Counted from the stretch's first letter, positions 1 to 9,218 are shown. The stretch is 41,864 nt of DNA from an uncultured Eubacteriales bacterium (GCA_905206455.1 CAJLHL010000005.1:1-41864); one strand, 5' to 3'. A program made the numbers and translations. Notes: generated by a model not told the origin, from the sequence alone.

Positions 1-51
1 AAAATGGACAAAAAGGATAAGGATAACAAGAAGAAAGAGGGGGAAGATTAA
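1..51 (+). CDS. C-terminal tail of a gene cut by the window edge (hypothetical)
   Basis: Reading from base 1 gives about 16 codons, very rich in Lys and Asp/Glu, ending in TAA at 49-51. It would converge on lysS. A charged tail of this kind is common at the end of cytoplasmic or membrane proteins, but with so little sequence neither the frame nor the family can be proved; another plus frame stays open to about base 111. Function unknown. Confidence 0.3.
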   Translation, partial: KMDKKDKDNKKKEGED

Positions 52-90
52 TATATGTAAAATCACTCCCGGCTTCCGCTCAATTACGAT

Positions 91-110
91 CCGGCGAATC
101 CGGCCGGTTT
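91..110. terminator. weak hairpin between convergent genes
   Basis: CCGGC (91-95) pairs with GCCGG (103-107) across a 7-base loop and is followed by TTT on the plus strand. It lies between the plus-strand tail at 1-51 and the 3' end of lysS. The stem is short and the T-run poor, so this is only a possible terminator. Confidence 0.25.
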
Positions 111-156
111 AAAGATCAAAACAGAACGGTATTTTGCCGGTACGCGCCGAAATATT

Positions 157-2109
157 TCAGTACAGCTTCGCACCTGCAGGAATACTGTCATCCACCATCA
201 GAAGATTCAGACCTTCTCTGCCGTCGACCTCGTGTACTGCAGAGATCAGCATCCCGCAGGAATCGATTCCCATCATCTTGCGCGGAGGCAGATTTGTAAC
301 AGCGATGCATGTTTTACCCACCAGTTCCTCCGGCTCGTAATATTCATGAATGCCGCTCAAGATCACTCTGTCTGCACCGGAACCGTCATCTAAAACAAAT
401 TTCAGCAGCTTTTTGCTCTTGGCAACCGCTTCACACTCTTTTACTTTTACAGCTCTGAAATCGGACTTTGCGAACGTCTCGAAATCCACAAATTCCTCAA
501 ACAGCGGTTCGATCTTCACATTGGAAAAATCGATTTCCTTCGCTTTGGAAACAGAGCTGTCTTTCGCTCCCCCGTTCAATTTTCCCGTTTTTTTCGGCAA
601 CTCCGTCTTTTCCAGCGGCTTCATCGTGGGGAAAAGGAGAATATCTCGAATCGACGGCTGATTCGTAAGAAGAATAATGAGCCGATCCACACCGATTCCC
701 AGTCCTCCCGTCGGCGGAAGCCCCACCTCGAGGGCATTGACATAGTCCATATCCATCGGATGAGCTTCATCATCACCTGCTTCCAACTGCTCCTGCTGCG
801 CCTTGAAACGATTATACTGATCGATCGGATCATTCAGCTCGGAGAAGGCATTGGCGATCTCCCACTTGTTAATGTAAGCCTCAAAACGGTTAGTAATCCT
901 CGGATCCTCCGGATTCCTCTTCGCCAGAGGAGAAATTTCCACCGGATGCCCTGTGACGAAAATCGGGCCGTCCAGTTTATCTTCACAGAATTCTTCGAAG
1001 AGTTCCGCGATAATCTTACCTCTCGTCATCTTTTCCGCATCTTCAAGATGATGCTTCTTGGCGATGGCCTGCGCTTCCTCGTCTGTTTTCACCTGGGAGA
1101 AGTCTTCGCCCAGCCAGCGGAGAATCCCTTCTTCCATACTGATTCTGTCCCACGGAGGAGTCAGATCGAAAGTCTTGCCTTGGAATTGCAGTTCCATGGT
1201 TCCGTAGAGTTCCTGACACAGAGAAGCCACCAGATTTTCCGTCAGCTCCATCATGTCATTATAATCTGCGTACGCTTCGTAAAGTTCGATATTTGTAAAC
1301 TCCGGATTGTGACGCGTATCCATCCCCTCATTTCGGAACATTCTTCCCAGTTCATAGACACGATCCAGCCCGCCTACGATGAGTCTCTTCAGATAAAGTT
1401 CGTTGGAAATACGCAGCTTCATATCCAGATCCAGCGTGTTGTGGTGTGTTTCAAAGGGTCTGGCGTTGGCGCCGCCGGCGATAACGGTCAGAATCGGCGT
1501 TTCCACTTCGAGATAGCCCCGGTCATCCAGGAATTTTCTGATTCCTTTAATGATCACAGCTCTCTTGCGGAATACCTCCCGTACGTCTTCATTCATGATG
1601 AGGTCCACATATCTCTGACGATATCTCATGTCCGTATCGGTCAGACCGTGGAATTTTTCCGGGAGGACCTGTATGGATTTAGAGAGAAGCACGATTTCCG
1701 CCGCTCTGACGGAGACCTCCCCCGTCTTCGTCCGGAATACCGCACCTTTAATTCCCACGATATCGCCGATATCATAGGTCTTAAAAATCTTATATTCTTC
1801 CGGCGTAATATTGTCTCTGGCCACGAAGCTCTGAATTCTGCCCTGCCTGTCCTGAATGTCGATAAAAGATACTTTGCCCATGACGCGTTTCGCCATAATA
1901 CGGCCGGCGATAGACACATCTTTTTCTTCCAGCTCTTCAAAGTTGTCTCTGATATCGGCGCTGTAATGGCTCACGTCCCATTTTTCCTGCAGAAACGGAT
2001 CTCTTCCGTCCGCTCTCAGCTGTTCCAACTTATCTCTTCTGATCTTTCTCTGCTCGTTTAATTCCTGTTCTGTTTTCTCCGGTGAAACGTTGTTCCGCTC
2101 TTCGCTCAT
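157..2109 (-). CDS. lysS: Lysyl-tRNA synthetase, class II, with extra C-terminal tRNA-binding domain
   Basis: Charges tRNA-Lys with lysine in the cytoplasm. An N-terminal OB-fold anticodon-binding domain (about residues 65-145) precedes the class II catalytic core (165-505), with motif 2 near residues 258-273 (FRNEGMDTRHNPEFT) and motif 3 near 463-476 (GLPPTGGLGIGVDR). Bacterial LysRS is usually about 500 residues; this one is 650 because a linker and an EMAP-II/Arc1p-like tRNA_bind domain (545-650) are added, the same domain type that ends MetRS at 10020-11984. An AGGAGAGG Shine-Dalgarno sits 5 bases before the ATG. It is the last gene of the minus-strand run greA-lysS and is separated from greA by a 99-bp gap with an inverted repeat. 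Confidence 0.97.
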   Translation of the reverse strand: MSEERNNVSPEKTEQELNEQRKIRRDKLEQLRADGRDPFLQEKWDVSHYSADIRDNFEELEEKDVSIAGRIMAKRVMGKVSFIDIQDRQGRIQSFVARDNITPEEYKIFKTYDIGDIVGIKGAVFRTKTGEVSVRAAEIVLLSKSIQVLPEKFHGLTDTDMRYRQRYVDLIMNEDVREVFRKRAVIIKGIRKFLDDRGYLEVETPILTVIAGGANARPFETHHNTLDLDMKLRISNELYLKRLIVGGLDRVYELGRMFRNEGMDTRHNPEFTNIELYEAYADYNDMMELTENLVASLCQELYGTMELQFQGKTFDLTPPWDRISMEEGILRWLGEDFSQVKTDEEAQAIAKKHHLEDAEKMTRGKIIAELFEEFCEDKLDGPIFVTGHPVEISPLAKRNPEDPRITNRFEAYINKWEIANAFSELNDPIDQYNRFKAQQEQLEAGDDEAHPMDMDYVNALEVGLPPTGGLGIGVDRLIILLTNQPSIRDILLFPTMKPLEKTELPKKTGKLNGGAKDSSVSKAKEIDFSNVKIEPLFEEFVDFETFAKSDFRAVKVKECEAVAKSKKLLKFVLDDGSGADRVILSGIHEYYEPEELVGKTCIAVTNLPPRKMMGIDSCGMLISAVHEVDGREGLNLLMVDDSIPAGAKLY

Positions 2110-2148
2110 ATTTTCCTCTCCTGATCACTGCTTTTTCAACAAATGCCA

Positions 2149-2180
2149 GGCAGCAGCCGTCCCGATCCACAGCTGCTGCC
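2149..2180. repeat. Inverted repeat between greA and lysS
   Basis: GGCAGCAGC (2149-2157) and GCTGCTGCC (2172-2180) are perfect 9-bp arms around a 14-base loop. On the minus strand the hairpin would form in the greA-lysS spacer. It lacks a convincing T-run on either side, so it may be a processing or attenuation hairpin rather than a full terminator. Confidence 0.45.
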
Positions 2181-2208
2181 GGTATTTTACTTCCTGTATA
2201 TGCCGGAA

Positions 2209-2688
2209 TTAATGTCTGGAAATTTCCAAAACCTTCAGATGAATGATTCCATCCGGAATTTCCACCGTGACCTCATCGTTGACGCTGGTTCCGATCAGCG
2301 CGCTGCCGATAGCGGATTCGTTGGAAATTCTCCCTTCAAACGGATCGGATTCATTTGAACCCACTATGGTATATTCCTCCACCTCGCCCGCTCCGATGTA
2401 TTCCACTCTGACGGTATGACCGAGATTCACCCGGTCTGAAGTGATTTCAGATTCATCGATGACCTTTGCATTCCGGATCATCGTCTCAAGCTTGAGAATC
2501 TTTTCCTCCAGTTCCGCCTGCTCATTTTTCGCTGCATCGTATTCGGCGTTCTCGGAAAGGTCTCCGTAAGAGATCGCTTCTTTCAGACGTTCTGCAACTT
2601 CGAGTCTGCGGACTGCTACCAGTTCCTCATGCTCTGCAACCAGTTTGTCATAACCCTCCTGGGTAAGTAACACTTCATCTCTTGCCAT
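2209..2688 (-). CDS. greA: Transcription elongation factor GreA
   Basis: Rescues backtracked RNA polymerase by stimulating transcript cleavage through its secondary channel. The 159-residue product has the family's usual length: an N-terminal antiparallel coiled coil (about residues 5-75, with the conserved GDLSENAEYDAAKNEQ segment near 41-56 carrying the acidic tip residues) followed by the C-terminal FKBP-like domain. The open frame extends 32 codons further upstream, but the ATG at 2688 has AGGACAGG close before it and gives the canonical MARDEVLLTQEGYDKL start, so the longer form is rejected. It follows dusB by 52 bp and precedes lysS, an order seen in many Bacillota. Confidence 0.95.
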   Translation of the reverse strand: MARDEVLLTQEGYDKLVAEHEELVAVRRLEVAERLKEAISYGDLSENAEYDAAKNEQAELEEKILKLETMIRNAKVIDESEITSDRVNLGHTVRVEYIGAGEVEEYTIVGSNESDPFEGRISNESAIGSALIGTSVNDEVTVEIPDGIIHLKVLEISRH

Positions 2689-2740
2689 TTTTTCCTGTCC
2701 TTTCTGCGCCGCTGCAGCAGCGGTGACTCCGATATTCTCT

Positions 2741-3706
2741 CTATTCTTCCTGAGCGCGGCTGAGAAGATGGTCCAGTGCTGCAAAGACCTCTTCCGGATC
2801 CTCCATCGCGTTGATTTTTCTCCGCATCTCCGCCGCGCCGTGCATTCCTTTCAGATACCAGCCTATGTGCTTCCGCATAATCCGCACGCCGGCATACGCG
2901 CCTTTTTCTTCCAGCACGCTGGTGAAATGTTCTTTCACGATACTTATTTTTTCTTCCGCGGAAGGAACATAATCCTTTCCTTCACACAGAGATTTAAAAA
3001 TCCAGGGATTTCCCAGCGCCCCTCTCGCCACCATGACCAGATCGCAGCCTGTCTCTTCAAACATGGATCTGCAGCTTTCCACATCGAAAATATCGCCGTT
3101 CCCTATAACTGGAATTTTCACCGCCGCTTTCACCTGACGGATGACATCTCTGTCAGCGGTTCCGCTGTAAAACTGTTCTCTGGTCCGGCCGTGAACACAC
3201 ACTGCGCTCGCGCCTGCGGCTTCGATTCTTCGTGAAATTTCCACCGCGTTGATATTTTTTTCATTCCATCCCGCGCGTATTTTTACGGTTACCGGCTTTT
3301 TTGCCGCGCGGACTGTCGCTGAGACGATTTTTGAAACCTTTTCCGGATCTTTCAGAAGCGCAGAGCCATCCCCACCTTTTACGATTTTCGGCACGGGACA
3401 GCCCATATTGATATCGATCATACAGTTTCTTCTCGAGGAAAGCGCGTCTGCTGCATAAGCCATGGTTTCCGGATCAGAGCCGAAGATCTGATAAACCACC
3501 GGCATCTCCTCTTCCCGGATTGTCAGCAGTTTTTCCGTGATTTTATCATTGTAATACATTCCCTTTGCGCTGATCATCTCGGAATAGACCGCTCCCGCCC
3601 CGAATTTTCTGCAGAGACGCCGGAAAGGACTGTCGGTAATTCCCGCCAGAGGAGCCATAAAATACGGCGTATCGAAAAATATGCCGCCGATTTCATATTT
3701 CTTCAT
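2741..3706 (-). CDS. dusB: tRNA-dihydrouridine synthase (DusB type)
   Basis: FMN-dependent TIM-barrel enzyme that reduces specific uridines in the tRNA D-loop region to dihydrouridine. Visible signatures are the N-terminal MAPLAGITDSPFRRL, the catalytic-cysteine segment INMGCPVPKIVKGGDGSALL, and the FMN-phosphate region IPVIGNGDIFD followed by DLVMVARGALGNPW. The chosen ATG at 3706 starts MKKYEIGGIFF and lies 13 bp after the coaX stop; an in-frame ATG nine codons upstream (3733) would overlap coaX. Neither start has a strong Shine-Dalgarno, so the start is uncertain. About 321 residues, normal for the family. It lies between coaX and greA on the same strand. Confidence 0.93.
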   Translation of the reverse strand: MKKYEIGGIFFDTPYFMAPLAGITDSPFRRLCRKFGAGAVYSEMISAKGMYYNDKITEKLLTIREEEMPVVYQIFGSDPETMAYAADALSSRRNCMIDINMGCPVPKIVKGGDGSALLKDPEKVSKIVSATVRAAKKPVTVKIRAGWNEKNINAVEISRRIEAAGASAVCVHGRTREQFYSGTADRDVIRQVKAAVKIPVIGNGDIFDVESCRSMFEETGCDLVMVARGALGNPWIFKSLCEGKDYVPSAEEKISIVKEHFTSVLEEKGAYAGVRIMRKHIGWYLKGMHGAAEMRRKINAMEDPEEVFAALDHLLSRAQEE

Positions 3707-3719
3707 TCTGCGCGGCCGC

Positions 3720-4565
3720 CTATTCTTCCGCATGCAGCTGAATATTTTCTCTGCTCATATTGCTGCGGTTTCCAAAATTGTTTTTATTCTTTTCATAAAT
3801 CAGGCTGAGACCTTCCAGCGTCAGCAGGCGATCCACATGATCGATCGCCTTTACGCCTTTCGAAACCATAGTCGCCAGACCGCCGGTAGCGACTACGGTG
3901 ATATCGTCAGCGCTGCTGCCGGTCATTTCCTGATACTCTTCCTTCATCTTGCGGATGATATAATCCACTACGCCCATATGGCCGTAGACCAGACCGGACT
4001 GCATGCTCTCGATTGTATTGCGGCAGATCGTATGCCCCGGCTCCACCAGCTCTACTCTCGGAAGTTTCGCCGTCTTTTCGAAAAGCGCATCCGATGAGAT
4101 TTTAATCCCGGGAGCGATAGTGCCGCCCAGATACTCACATTTCTCAGAAATACAGCAAAATGTAGTCGCCGTACCGAAATCGATGACGATCAGAGGCCCG
4201 CCGTATTTGGAATATGCTGCTACCGCGTTGACGATTCTGTCCGCTCCCACCTGCTTCGGGTTATCATATTTGATGATCATCCCGGTCTTAATTCCCGGGC
4301 CGACTTCGATGGCTCTGATATTGAAGTACTTGATCGACAGATGCTGCAGAGTATAGGAAATAGAAGGAACCACAGTGGAGATAATCGCGTCCTGCCCCTC
4401 TGTCGTATCAAGTCCGTGATAATCAAACAGACTTTGAATCAGCATTCCGTATTCATCTGCACTCTTATTCTTATCGGTCTCCATTCTCCAGCTCTGAATC
4501 AGTTTCTTTCCTTTAAAAACCCCCAGCACGATATTTGTATTTCCTACGTCAAATGCAAGTAACAT
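3720..4565 (-). CDS. coaX: Type III pantothenate kinase
   Basis: Phosphorylates pantothenate in the first step of coenzyme A synthesis; the type III enzyme belongs to the ASKHA fold and usually needs a monovalent cation. Visible are the N-terminal phosphate loop AFDVGNTNIVLGVF, the substrate segment KQVGADRIVNAVAAY, the DFGTATTF phosphate 2 motif, and GGTIAPGI. At 281 residues it is slightly longer than typical (about 255-260) because of a charged C-terminal tail. The ATG at 4565 is preceded by AGGAGG about 12 bases upstream and gives the usual N-terminus; an ATG ten codons upstream has no ribosome site. It follows ftsH as in Bacillus. Confidence 0.95.
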   Translation of the reverse strand: MLLAFDVGNTNIVLGVFKGKKLIQSWRMETDKNKSADEYGMLIQSLFDYHGLDTTEGQDAIISTVVPSISYTLQHLSIKYFNIRAIEVGPGIKTGMIIKYDNPKQVGADRIVNAVAAYSKYGGPLIVIDFGTATTFCCISEKCEYLGGTIAPGIKISSDALFEKTAKLPRVELVEPGHTICRNTIESMQSGLVYGHMGVVDYIIRKMKEEYQEMTGSSADDITVVATGGLATMVSKGVKAIDHVDRLLTLEGLSLIYEKNKNNFGNRSNMSRENIQLHAEE

Positions 4566-4607
4566 ATCTTGTTTTGTCCTCCTACGTTCGGGCATATTCG
4601 CAGTTTT

Positions 4608-6716
4608 CTACTGCTTATCGGACTCGTTCTCCTTCGAAGTTCTATCCGACTTTTCTCCTTCAGTTGCGTCATTAGCAAACTTTTCTTCCGCCTGCGCGTC
4701 ATGTTTTTTCTTATTTTCAAATACGATATTCTCCGCTTTCATATTTTCAAAGCGCAGATGAAGAGTATTTTCCTGTTCCTGCTCAGCCGCCGCCTTCTCT
4801 GCAGCGTATTCCTTCGCTGCTTCTTCTTTCTGACGGGCGATTTTTTCCGCTTTCTCGTCTGCTCTGCTGCGGGCTGCGGACACGATCTCTTCCCGTGTCT
4901 TTTCGCCGGTATAGAGAGATTCGAACTGGTCTGCATCCAGAGTTTCGATGTCCAGCAGCGTCTCCGCTACAAGAGTGAGTTTATCGATATTTTCTTCGAG
5001 AAGTTTGATCGCCTTTTCATAAGCGTCATCCAAAAGACGTTTTACTTCCTCATCGATGGCCGTAGCTGTCGCTTCGGAATAAGCGGCCCGCTTTGACGTA
5101 AAATCATTGCCGATAAATACTTCGCCGGAATCGCTGTAATTAACGGTACCGATTCGTTTGCTCATACCGTATTTTGTCACCATATCCCGTGCGATGGCCG
5201 TCGCACGTTCGATATCATTGCTGGCGCCTGTGCTGATATCGTCCAGCACGAGGGCTTCCGCCGCACGGCCGCCCAACAGGTGAACGAGAGACTCCATCAT
5301 ATGATTTTGGGACTCATAACTCCGGTCCTCCTGCGGCAGAAACATCGTCATACCGCCTGCCATACCTCTCGGAATAATCGTGACCTGATGCACAGGATCG
5401 GAATTTGGCAGATTGCGGATAAGCACAGCATGACCCGCTTCATGATAAGCGGTGAGTTTTCTCTCTTTCTCCGTAACGACGCGGCTCTTTTTGGCCGGAC
5501 CGGCCATCACTTTCGTCACCGCCTCTTCCAGCTCTTCCATCATGATCGTCTTTCCGTCTCTGCGCGCCGTGAGAAGCGCCGCCTCATTGAGCACGTTTTC
5601 CAGATCCGCAGGAGAAAATCCCGGCGTCATCTTTGCCAGAACACTGAGATCTACCGTCTCATCCATCGGTTTATTCTTGGCGTGGACGCTCAGGACCGCC
5701 TCTCTGCCTCTGACATCGGGCAGACCGATAACGATCTGACGGTCGAATCTTCCCGGTCTCAGAAGCGCCGGGTCCAATACATCCGGACGGTTGGTCGCCG
5801 CAAAGACGATTACGCCTTCATTCAGTCCGAATCCATCCATCTCCACCAGCATCTGATTGAGCGTCTGCTCTCTTTCGTCATGGCCGCCGCCCAGACCTGC
5901 GCCTCTGCGTCTGCCCACCGCGTCGATTTCATCGATAAAGATAATGCTCGGAGAATTTTTCTTCGCCTGTTCGAACAGATCTCTCACTCTGGAAGCGCCG
6001 ACACCGACGAACATTTCCACGAAATCCGAACCGGAAATGCTGAAGAACGGTACTCCGGCCTCTCCCGACACCGCTTTTGTAACGAAGGTTTTACCTGTTC
6101 CCGGAGGGCCTACCAGAAGCACGCCCTTTGGTATTCTCGCGCCCAGAGCCGTATATTTTTTAGGACGACGCAGAAAATCCACGATTTCCTGCAGTTCCTC
6201 TTTTTCTTCTTCCAGACCGGCGACGTCGCTGAACGTGACCTTTTTTCCGTCGCTCTTGTACATTCTGGCGCGGCTCTTGCCGAAAGACATCGCCTTGCCC
6301 GCTCCTCCCTGGCTGGAATTCATGAAGACCATCCAGATGACGACGAATATGACGATCGTCAGCAGATACGGCAGCATGCTGACATACCACGGAGTCGTCT
6401 TCGGCGGTTCGCTGGTGACCACCAGCTTGCCGTCATACACCTGCGGCATCACCAGATCATTATTTATCACCATCAGCTGCAGACTGGAAGGCGCATAGGC
6501 ATGGATGATATCTCCATTTTTCAGGGTACCCTGCATATCCGTCTCCTGCAGCGTCAGTTCCTCTACATTTTCATTTCTGAGCTCCGTTACAAACTCTGAA
6601 AATTCAACCTCCTTGATCTCCTGTTCTGACTGTGAATCCATAAAAAAATATGCCATAACTATGACAAATAGGAAAATCAGAGCATAAATCGACAGAGTTT
6701 TATACCATTTATTCAA
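4608..6716 (-). CDS. ftsH: ATP-dependent zinc metalloprotease FtsH
   Basis: Membrane-anchored AAA+ protease that unfolds and degrades membrane and regulatory proteins. There are two N-terminal membrane segments (about 8-26 and 112-132) flanking an extracytoplasmic domain, then Walker A GPPGTGKT (203-210), Walker B IIFIDEID (258-265), the second region of homology ATNRPDVLDPALLRPGRFDR (307-326) and the zinc site HEAGH (425-429). The start is TTG at 6716: AGGAGG sits 6 bases upstream and no in-frame ATG fits. The C-terminal tail beyond about residue 620 is a long low-complexity Glu/Lys/Ala stretch, longer than usual. Usually hpt lies between tilS and ftsH; here it is absent. Confidence 0.97.
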   Translation of the reverse strand: MNKWYKTLSIYALIFLFVIVMAYFFMDSQSEQEIKEVEFSEFVTELRNENVEELTLQETDMQGTLKNGDIIHAYAPSSLQLMVINNDLVMPQVYDGKLVVTSEPPKTTPWYVSMLPYLLTIVIFVVIWMVFMNSSQGGAGKAMSFGKSRARMYKSDGKKVTFSDVAGLEEEKEELQEIVDFLRRPKKYTALGARIPKGVLLVGPPGTGKTFVTKAVSGEAGVPFFSISGSDFVEMFVGVGASRVRDLFEQAKKNSPSIIFIDEIDAVGRRRGAGLGGGHDEREQTLNQMLVEMDGFGLNEGVIVFAATNRPDVLDPALLRPGRFDRQIVIGLPDVRGREAVLSVHAKNKPMDETVDLSVLAKMTPGFSPADLENVLNEAALLTARRDGKTIMMEELEEAVTKVMAGPAKKSRVVTEKERKLTAYHEAGHAVLIRNLPNSDPVHQVTIIPRGMAGGMTMFLPQEDRSYESQNHMMESLVHLLGGRAAEALVLDDISTGASNDIERATAIARDMVTKYGMSKRIGTVNYSDSGEVFIGNDFTSKRAAYSEATATAIDEEVKRLLDDAYEKAIKLLEENIDKLTLVAETLLDIETLDADQFESLYTGEKTREEIVSAARSRADEKAEKIARQKEEAAKEYAAEKAAAEQEQENTLHLRFENMKAENIVFENKKKHDAQAEEKFANDATEGEKSDRTSKENESDKQ

Positions 6717-6752
6717 TTCAAGCCTCCTTTACGCAGGTTCAAAAACCAAATT

Positions 6753-6782
6753 ATCATCGTATTTTACCATAGTGCCTGTCAA
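6753..6782 (-). promoter_or_regulatory. Possible SigA promoter for ftsH
   Basis: On the minus strand a perfect -35 TTGACA (6782-6777), overlapping the tilS stop, is followed after 18 bp by GATGAT (6758-6753), a 4/6 match to -10. It would place the start about 30 bp before the ftsH TTG codon, suggesting ftsH can be expressed apart from tilS. Confidence 0.4.
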
Positions 6783-8260
6783 TATTCAATAGAAACAATG
6801 CTGATGCTGTCAGGCTTTTCACAGCATTCCGCCGATACCTCCCGGCCTGCGGAAAGGATCTCCTCCCCATCGGCTAAGAGCAGAATTTCATCCCGAAGAT
6901 GACGGGGAATTTTGCGGTCTACAAAAAAATCCTGCAATTTCTTCCGGCCGGTCATGCCCCGGAGACGTATCCTGTCACCGGGATGTCGGAATCGAAAGAC
7001 GAGACCGCGGCGCTGTTTCAAAAGCTCCCAGTCGAAATACAGCCTGATTTTCCGCTCTGTCTCCCACTGTTCTGAACCGCCGGCGGCGGAGTCTTCTTCG
7101 CCGCCCTCTTTTTCCGGTTTTCTTGCCAGTTTCAGTTCCTCCGCGCTCATTTTACAGAGCGTAATCCTGCTTCCGCAAAAATCAAGCTCCGCCCTTCCGT
7201 ACGCTTGAAGCTCGGCAAAAGGAAACGCGGACTGCGGATCATCGCCGTTTTCCGGAAAACGGCGCAGGAACCAGAGTTTTCCGTAAGACAGACGCACGTA
7301 ATTCCCCCGGACCAGATCAGCCTCACGGTTTTCTTTTTTATTCAGCAGATCCAGCACCGCATTGACCCGGGATTCATCCAAATCCTCGCCGGCGTCCGCC
7401 TTTTTTGCAGCCTGCAGGATAACCCGCTTCAGAACCGCCGGATGAAGCCCTTCCAGTTCGCTGATCTGCAGGGATTTTTCCTTTTCATCCCAACACTTTT
7501 CTATAATCTTACCCGCTGCGGACATGAGATAATCATCATCTTCCCGTGCGAATTTGCCCAGCCGGATAAGAGCCCGGTCCACGGCAGGATTATATATACT
7601 TTTCAAATGAGGAAGGAGTTCCAGCCGGATCTTATTTCTCGTATAAACCGGTTTGTCATTCGTGCTGTCCTGCACGGGAGACAGACCGTTATCCCGGCAG
7701 AAATCTTCAATTTCCCGCCGGCTCATATCCAGAATCGGCCGTATGATCTTTCCATATCCCGCATCCCGGACATACTCCATGCCCGAAAGACCGGCGACAC
7801 CTGTTCCTCTGAGAATCCGCATCAGTATCGTCTCCGCCTGATCATCGCTGTTGTGAGCCACCGCTGTCCTTTCCGCTCCGATTTCTCTACTCACTCTTTC
7901 AAAAGTTTCATAACGGATCCGTCTTCCGGCCGCTTCGCTTCCCGTCCTCCAACGTTCGGCCTCTGCAGATACATCGAAACGGTAGGACCGGAATTCCGTT
8001 CCGAGAGCTTCCGACAGACAGCGTGAATACGCCTCGTCCCGGTCTGCCTCTTCACCTCTCAGCCCATGATTAATATGAACCGCACAGATCCGGCGGATTC
8101 CAAGTTCTTCTCTCAGCTGAACCAGACCGCACAGCAGACACGCCGAGTCCGGTCCTCCTGAAAGTCCCACAACTACGCTGTCGCCGTCAGAGATCATGTC
8201 ATAACGCAATATCGTCTCTCTCATTTTTTCAAGATTTGTATTCTGATTCTGAAGACTCAT
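6779..8260 (-). CDS. tilS: tRNA(Ile)-lysidine synthetase
   Basis: Attaches lysine to C34 of tRNA-Ile(CAU), changing it to an AUA-reading lysidine; essential in most bacteria. The PP-loop SGGPDS motif lies at about residues 34-39, followed by the AVHINHGLRGEEADRDE segment and the NSDDQAETILMRILRGTG motif typical of the N-terminal ATPase domain; the C-terminal part carries the FRFRHPGDRIRLRGMTGRKKLQDFF signature of the TilS substrate-binding domain. The ATG at 8260 has AGGAAG a few bases upstream; a GTG five codons earlier is less likely. 493 residues. A run of acidic, Gly-rich residues (about 375-390) interrupts the C-terminal half. Confidence 0.95.
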   Translation of the reverse strand: MSLQNQNTNLEKMRETILRYDMISDGDSVVVGLSGGPDSACLLCGLVQLREELGIRRICAVHINHGLRGEEADRDEAYSRCLSEALGTEFRSYRFDVSAEAERWRTGSEAAGRRIRYETFERVSREIGAERTAVAHNSDDQAETILMRILRGTGVAGLSGMEYVRDAGYGKIIRPILDMSRREIEDFCRDNGLSPVQDSTNDKPVYTRNKIRLELLPHLKSIYNPAVDRALIRLGKFAREDDDYLMSAAGKIIEKCWDEKEKSLQISELEGLHPAVLKRVILQAAKKADAGEDLDESRVNAVLDLLNKKENREADLVRGNYVRLSYGKLWFLRRFPENGDDPQSAFPFAELQAYGRAELDFCGSRITLCKMSAEELKLARKPEKEGGEEDSAAGGSEQWETERKIRLYFDWELLKQRRGLVFRFRHPGDRIRLRGMTGRKKLQDFFVDRKIPRHLRDEILLLADGEEILSAGREVSAECCEKPDSISIVSIEY

Positions 8261-8453
8261 GAAACTTCCTTTCACATATTTTTCCTGATATTCTTCATTT
8301 TAATCCGCAATCCGGATATTTCACAGCCTGCGCAGACCTCAGATTCTGTCGCAGGACAGAGAATTTTGTCGTCTTCTTCCCCTGTCCCGCGCCCCGCTTT
8401 TTCCGTTAAGATTGAAATATATTATACGACGAAATGATTCATCGGAGGTCGAA

Positions 8454-9218
8454 ATGCTGCAAAGACAGAAAAATAAAAATGAAAATAGCCGCGGTGCGGC
8501 TCGTACCGGTTTCCCCGGTTCGAAATTTGCCCGCCGTATCAGGGACGTCGGAATATCATCCGAAGCCGCGCCCGCCTTCGGTATTCTGTCCGGAGCCTGC
8601 GGTCTGCCAAAAGCCGTCGGAATTTCCGGAGACAATCATATCTGCAGAAAACTGACAAGATCCACTTATGTCGTAGCCGTCGCCGACGGCATGGGCACCG
8701 GCCGCATGGCGTCGGAGTGCAGTAAGTTCGTATTGGAGAGTCTCTATCAGCTTCTAAGAGTCGGTCTCTCTCCTCTGGACGCCGTCTCATCGATCAATGC
8801 CGCGATCCCACTCAGCATCTCGTCGGAATGTTTTTCCACGGTAGATCTGGCGGTCTTCGATCTCAGAGAAGGAATCTGCAGCATCTATAAAGCGGGAGGC
8901 GCGCCTTCCATCATCCAGAGAGGCGAAGAGGCGGGAATATTAAAAATGCCGGCTCTTCCAATAGGGATTATAGAAGAACCGGACATAAAGTATACGACAT
9001 TTGCAATCGAGCGGGGCGACAGATATTTTTTCATGTCAGACGGTGTCACGGAATCACCTGTCCCTGACAGACATCTGTCCTGGGCGACCGAACTGATCCT
9101 CGAACATCCCAGCGAACCGCCCCGCACAATTTCCGAGCGGCTGCTCTGGGGCGCCACACTTCGCTACGGTCAGACAGAACGGGACGATATGACTGTCGTC
9201 ACCGTAGAAATCGTCTGA
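8454..9218 (+). CDS. Stand-alone SpoIIE-type PP2C phosphatase domain
   Basis: The product (254 residues) matches the C-terminal phosphatase domain of SpoIIE, which in spore formers dephosphorylates SpoIIAA to release sigma-F. Visible are the SGDN motif, the metal-binding VAVADGMGTGRMASECS block near residues 80-95, the FFMSDGVTESP block and the terminal RDDMTVVTVEI. Canonical SpoIIE is about 800 residues with ten membrane segments and a linker; here there is no room for these, because tilS begins only 193 bp upstream on the other strand. The ATG at 8454 follows GGAGG by 5 bases; an in-frame TTG 14 codons upstream is less likely. spoIIE lies near tilS in Bacillus but on the same strand; here it is divergent. 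Role in sporulation is uncertain. Confidence 0.88.
   Translation: MLQRQKNKNENSRGAARTGFPGSKFARRIRDVGISSEAAPAFGILSGACGLPKAVGISGDNHICRKLTRSTYVVAVADGMGTGRMASECSKFVLESLYQLLRVGLSPLDAVSSINAAIPLSISSECFSTVDLAVFDLREGICSIYKAGGAPSIIQRGEEAGILKMPALPIGIIEEPDIKYTTFAIERGDRYFFMSDGVTESPVPDRHLSWATELILEHPSEPPRTISERLLWGATLRYGQTERDDMTVVTVEIV

Noticed and set aside
760..2061. 433-codon plus-strand open frame across lysS
   Set aside because: It is antisense to the conserved lysS reading frame, has no ribosome site and no recognisable protein; it is a codon-bias shadow.
5280..6599. 439-codon plus-strand open frame across ftsH
   Set aside because: Antisense to the conserved AAA and protease motifs.
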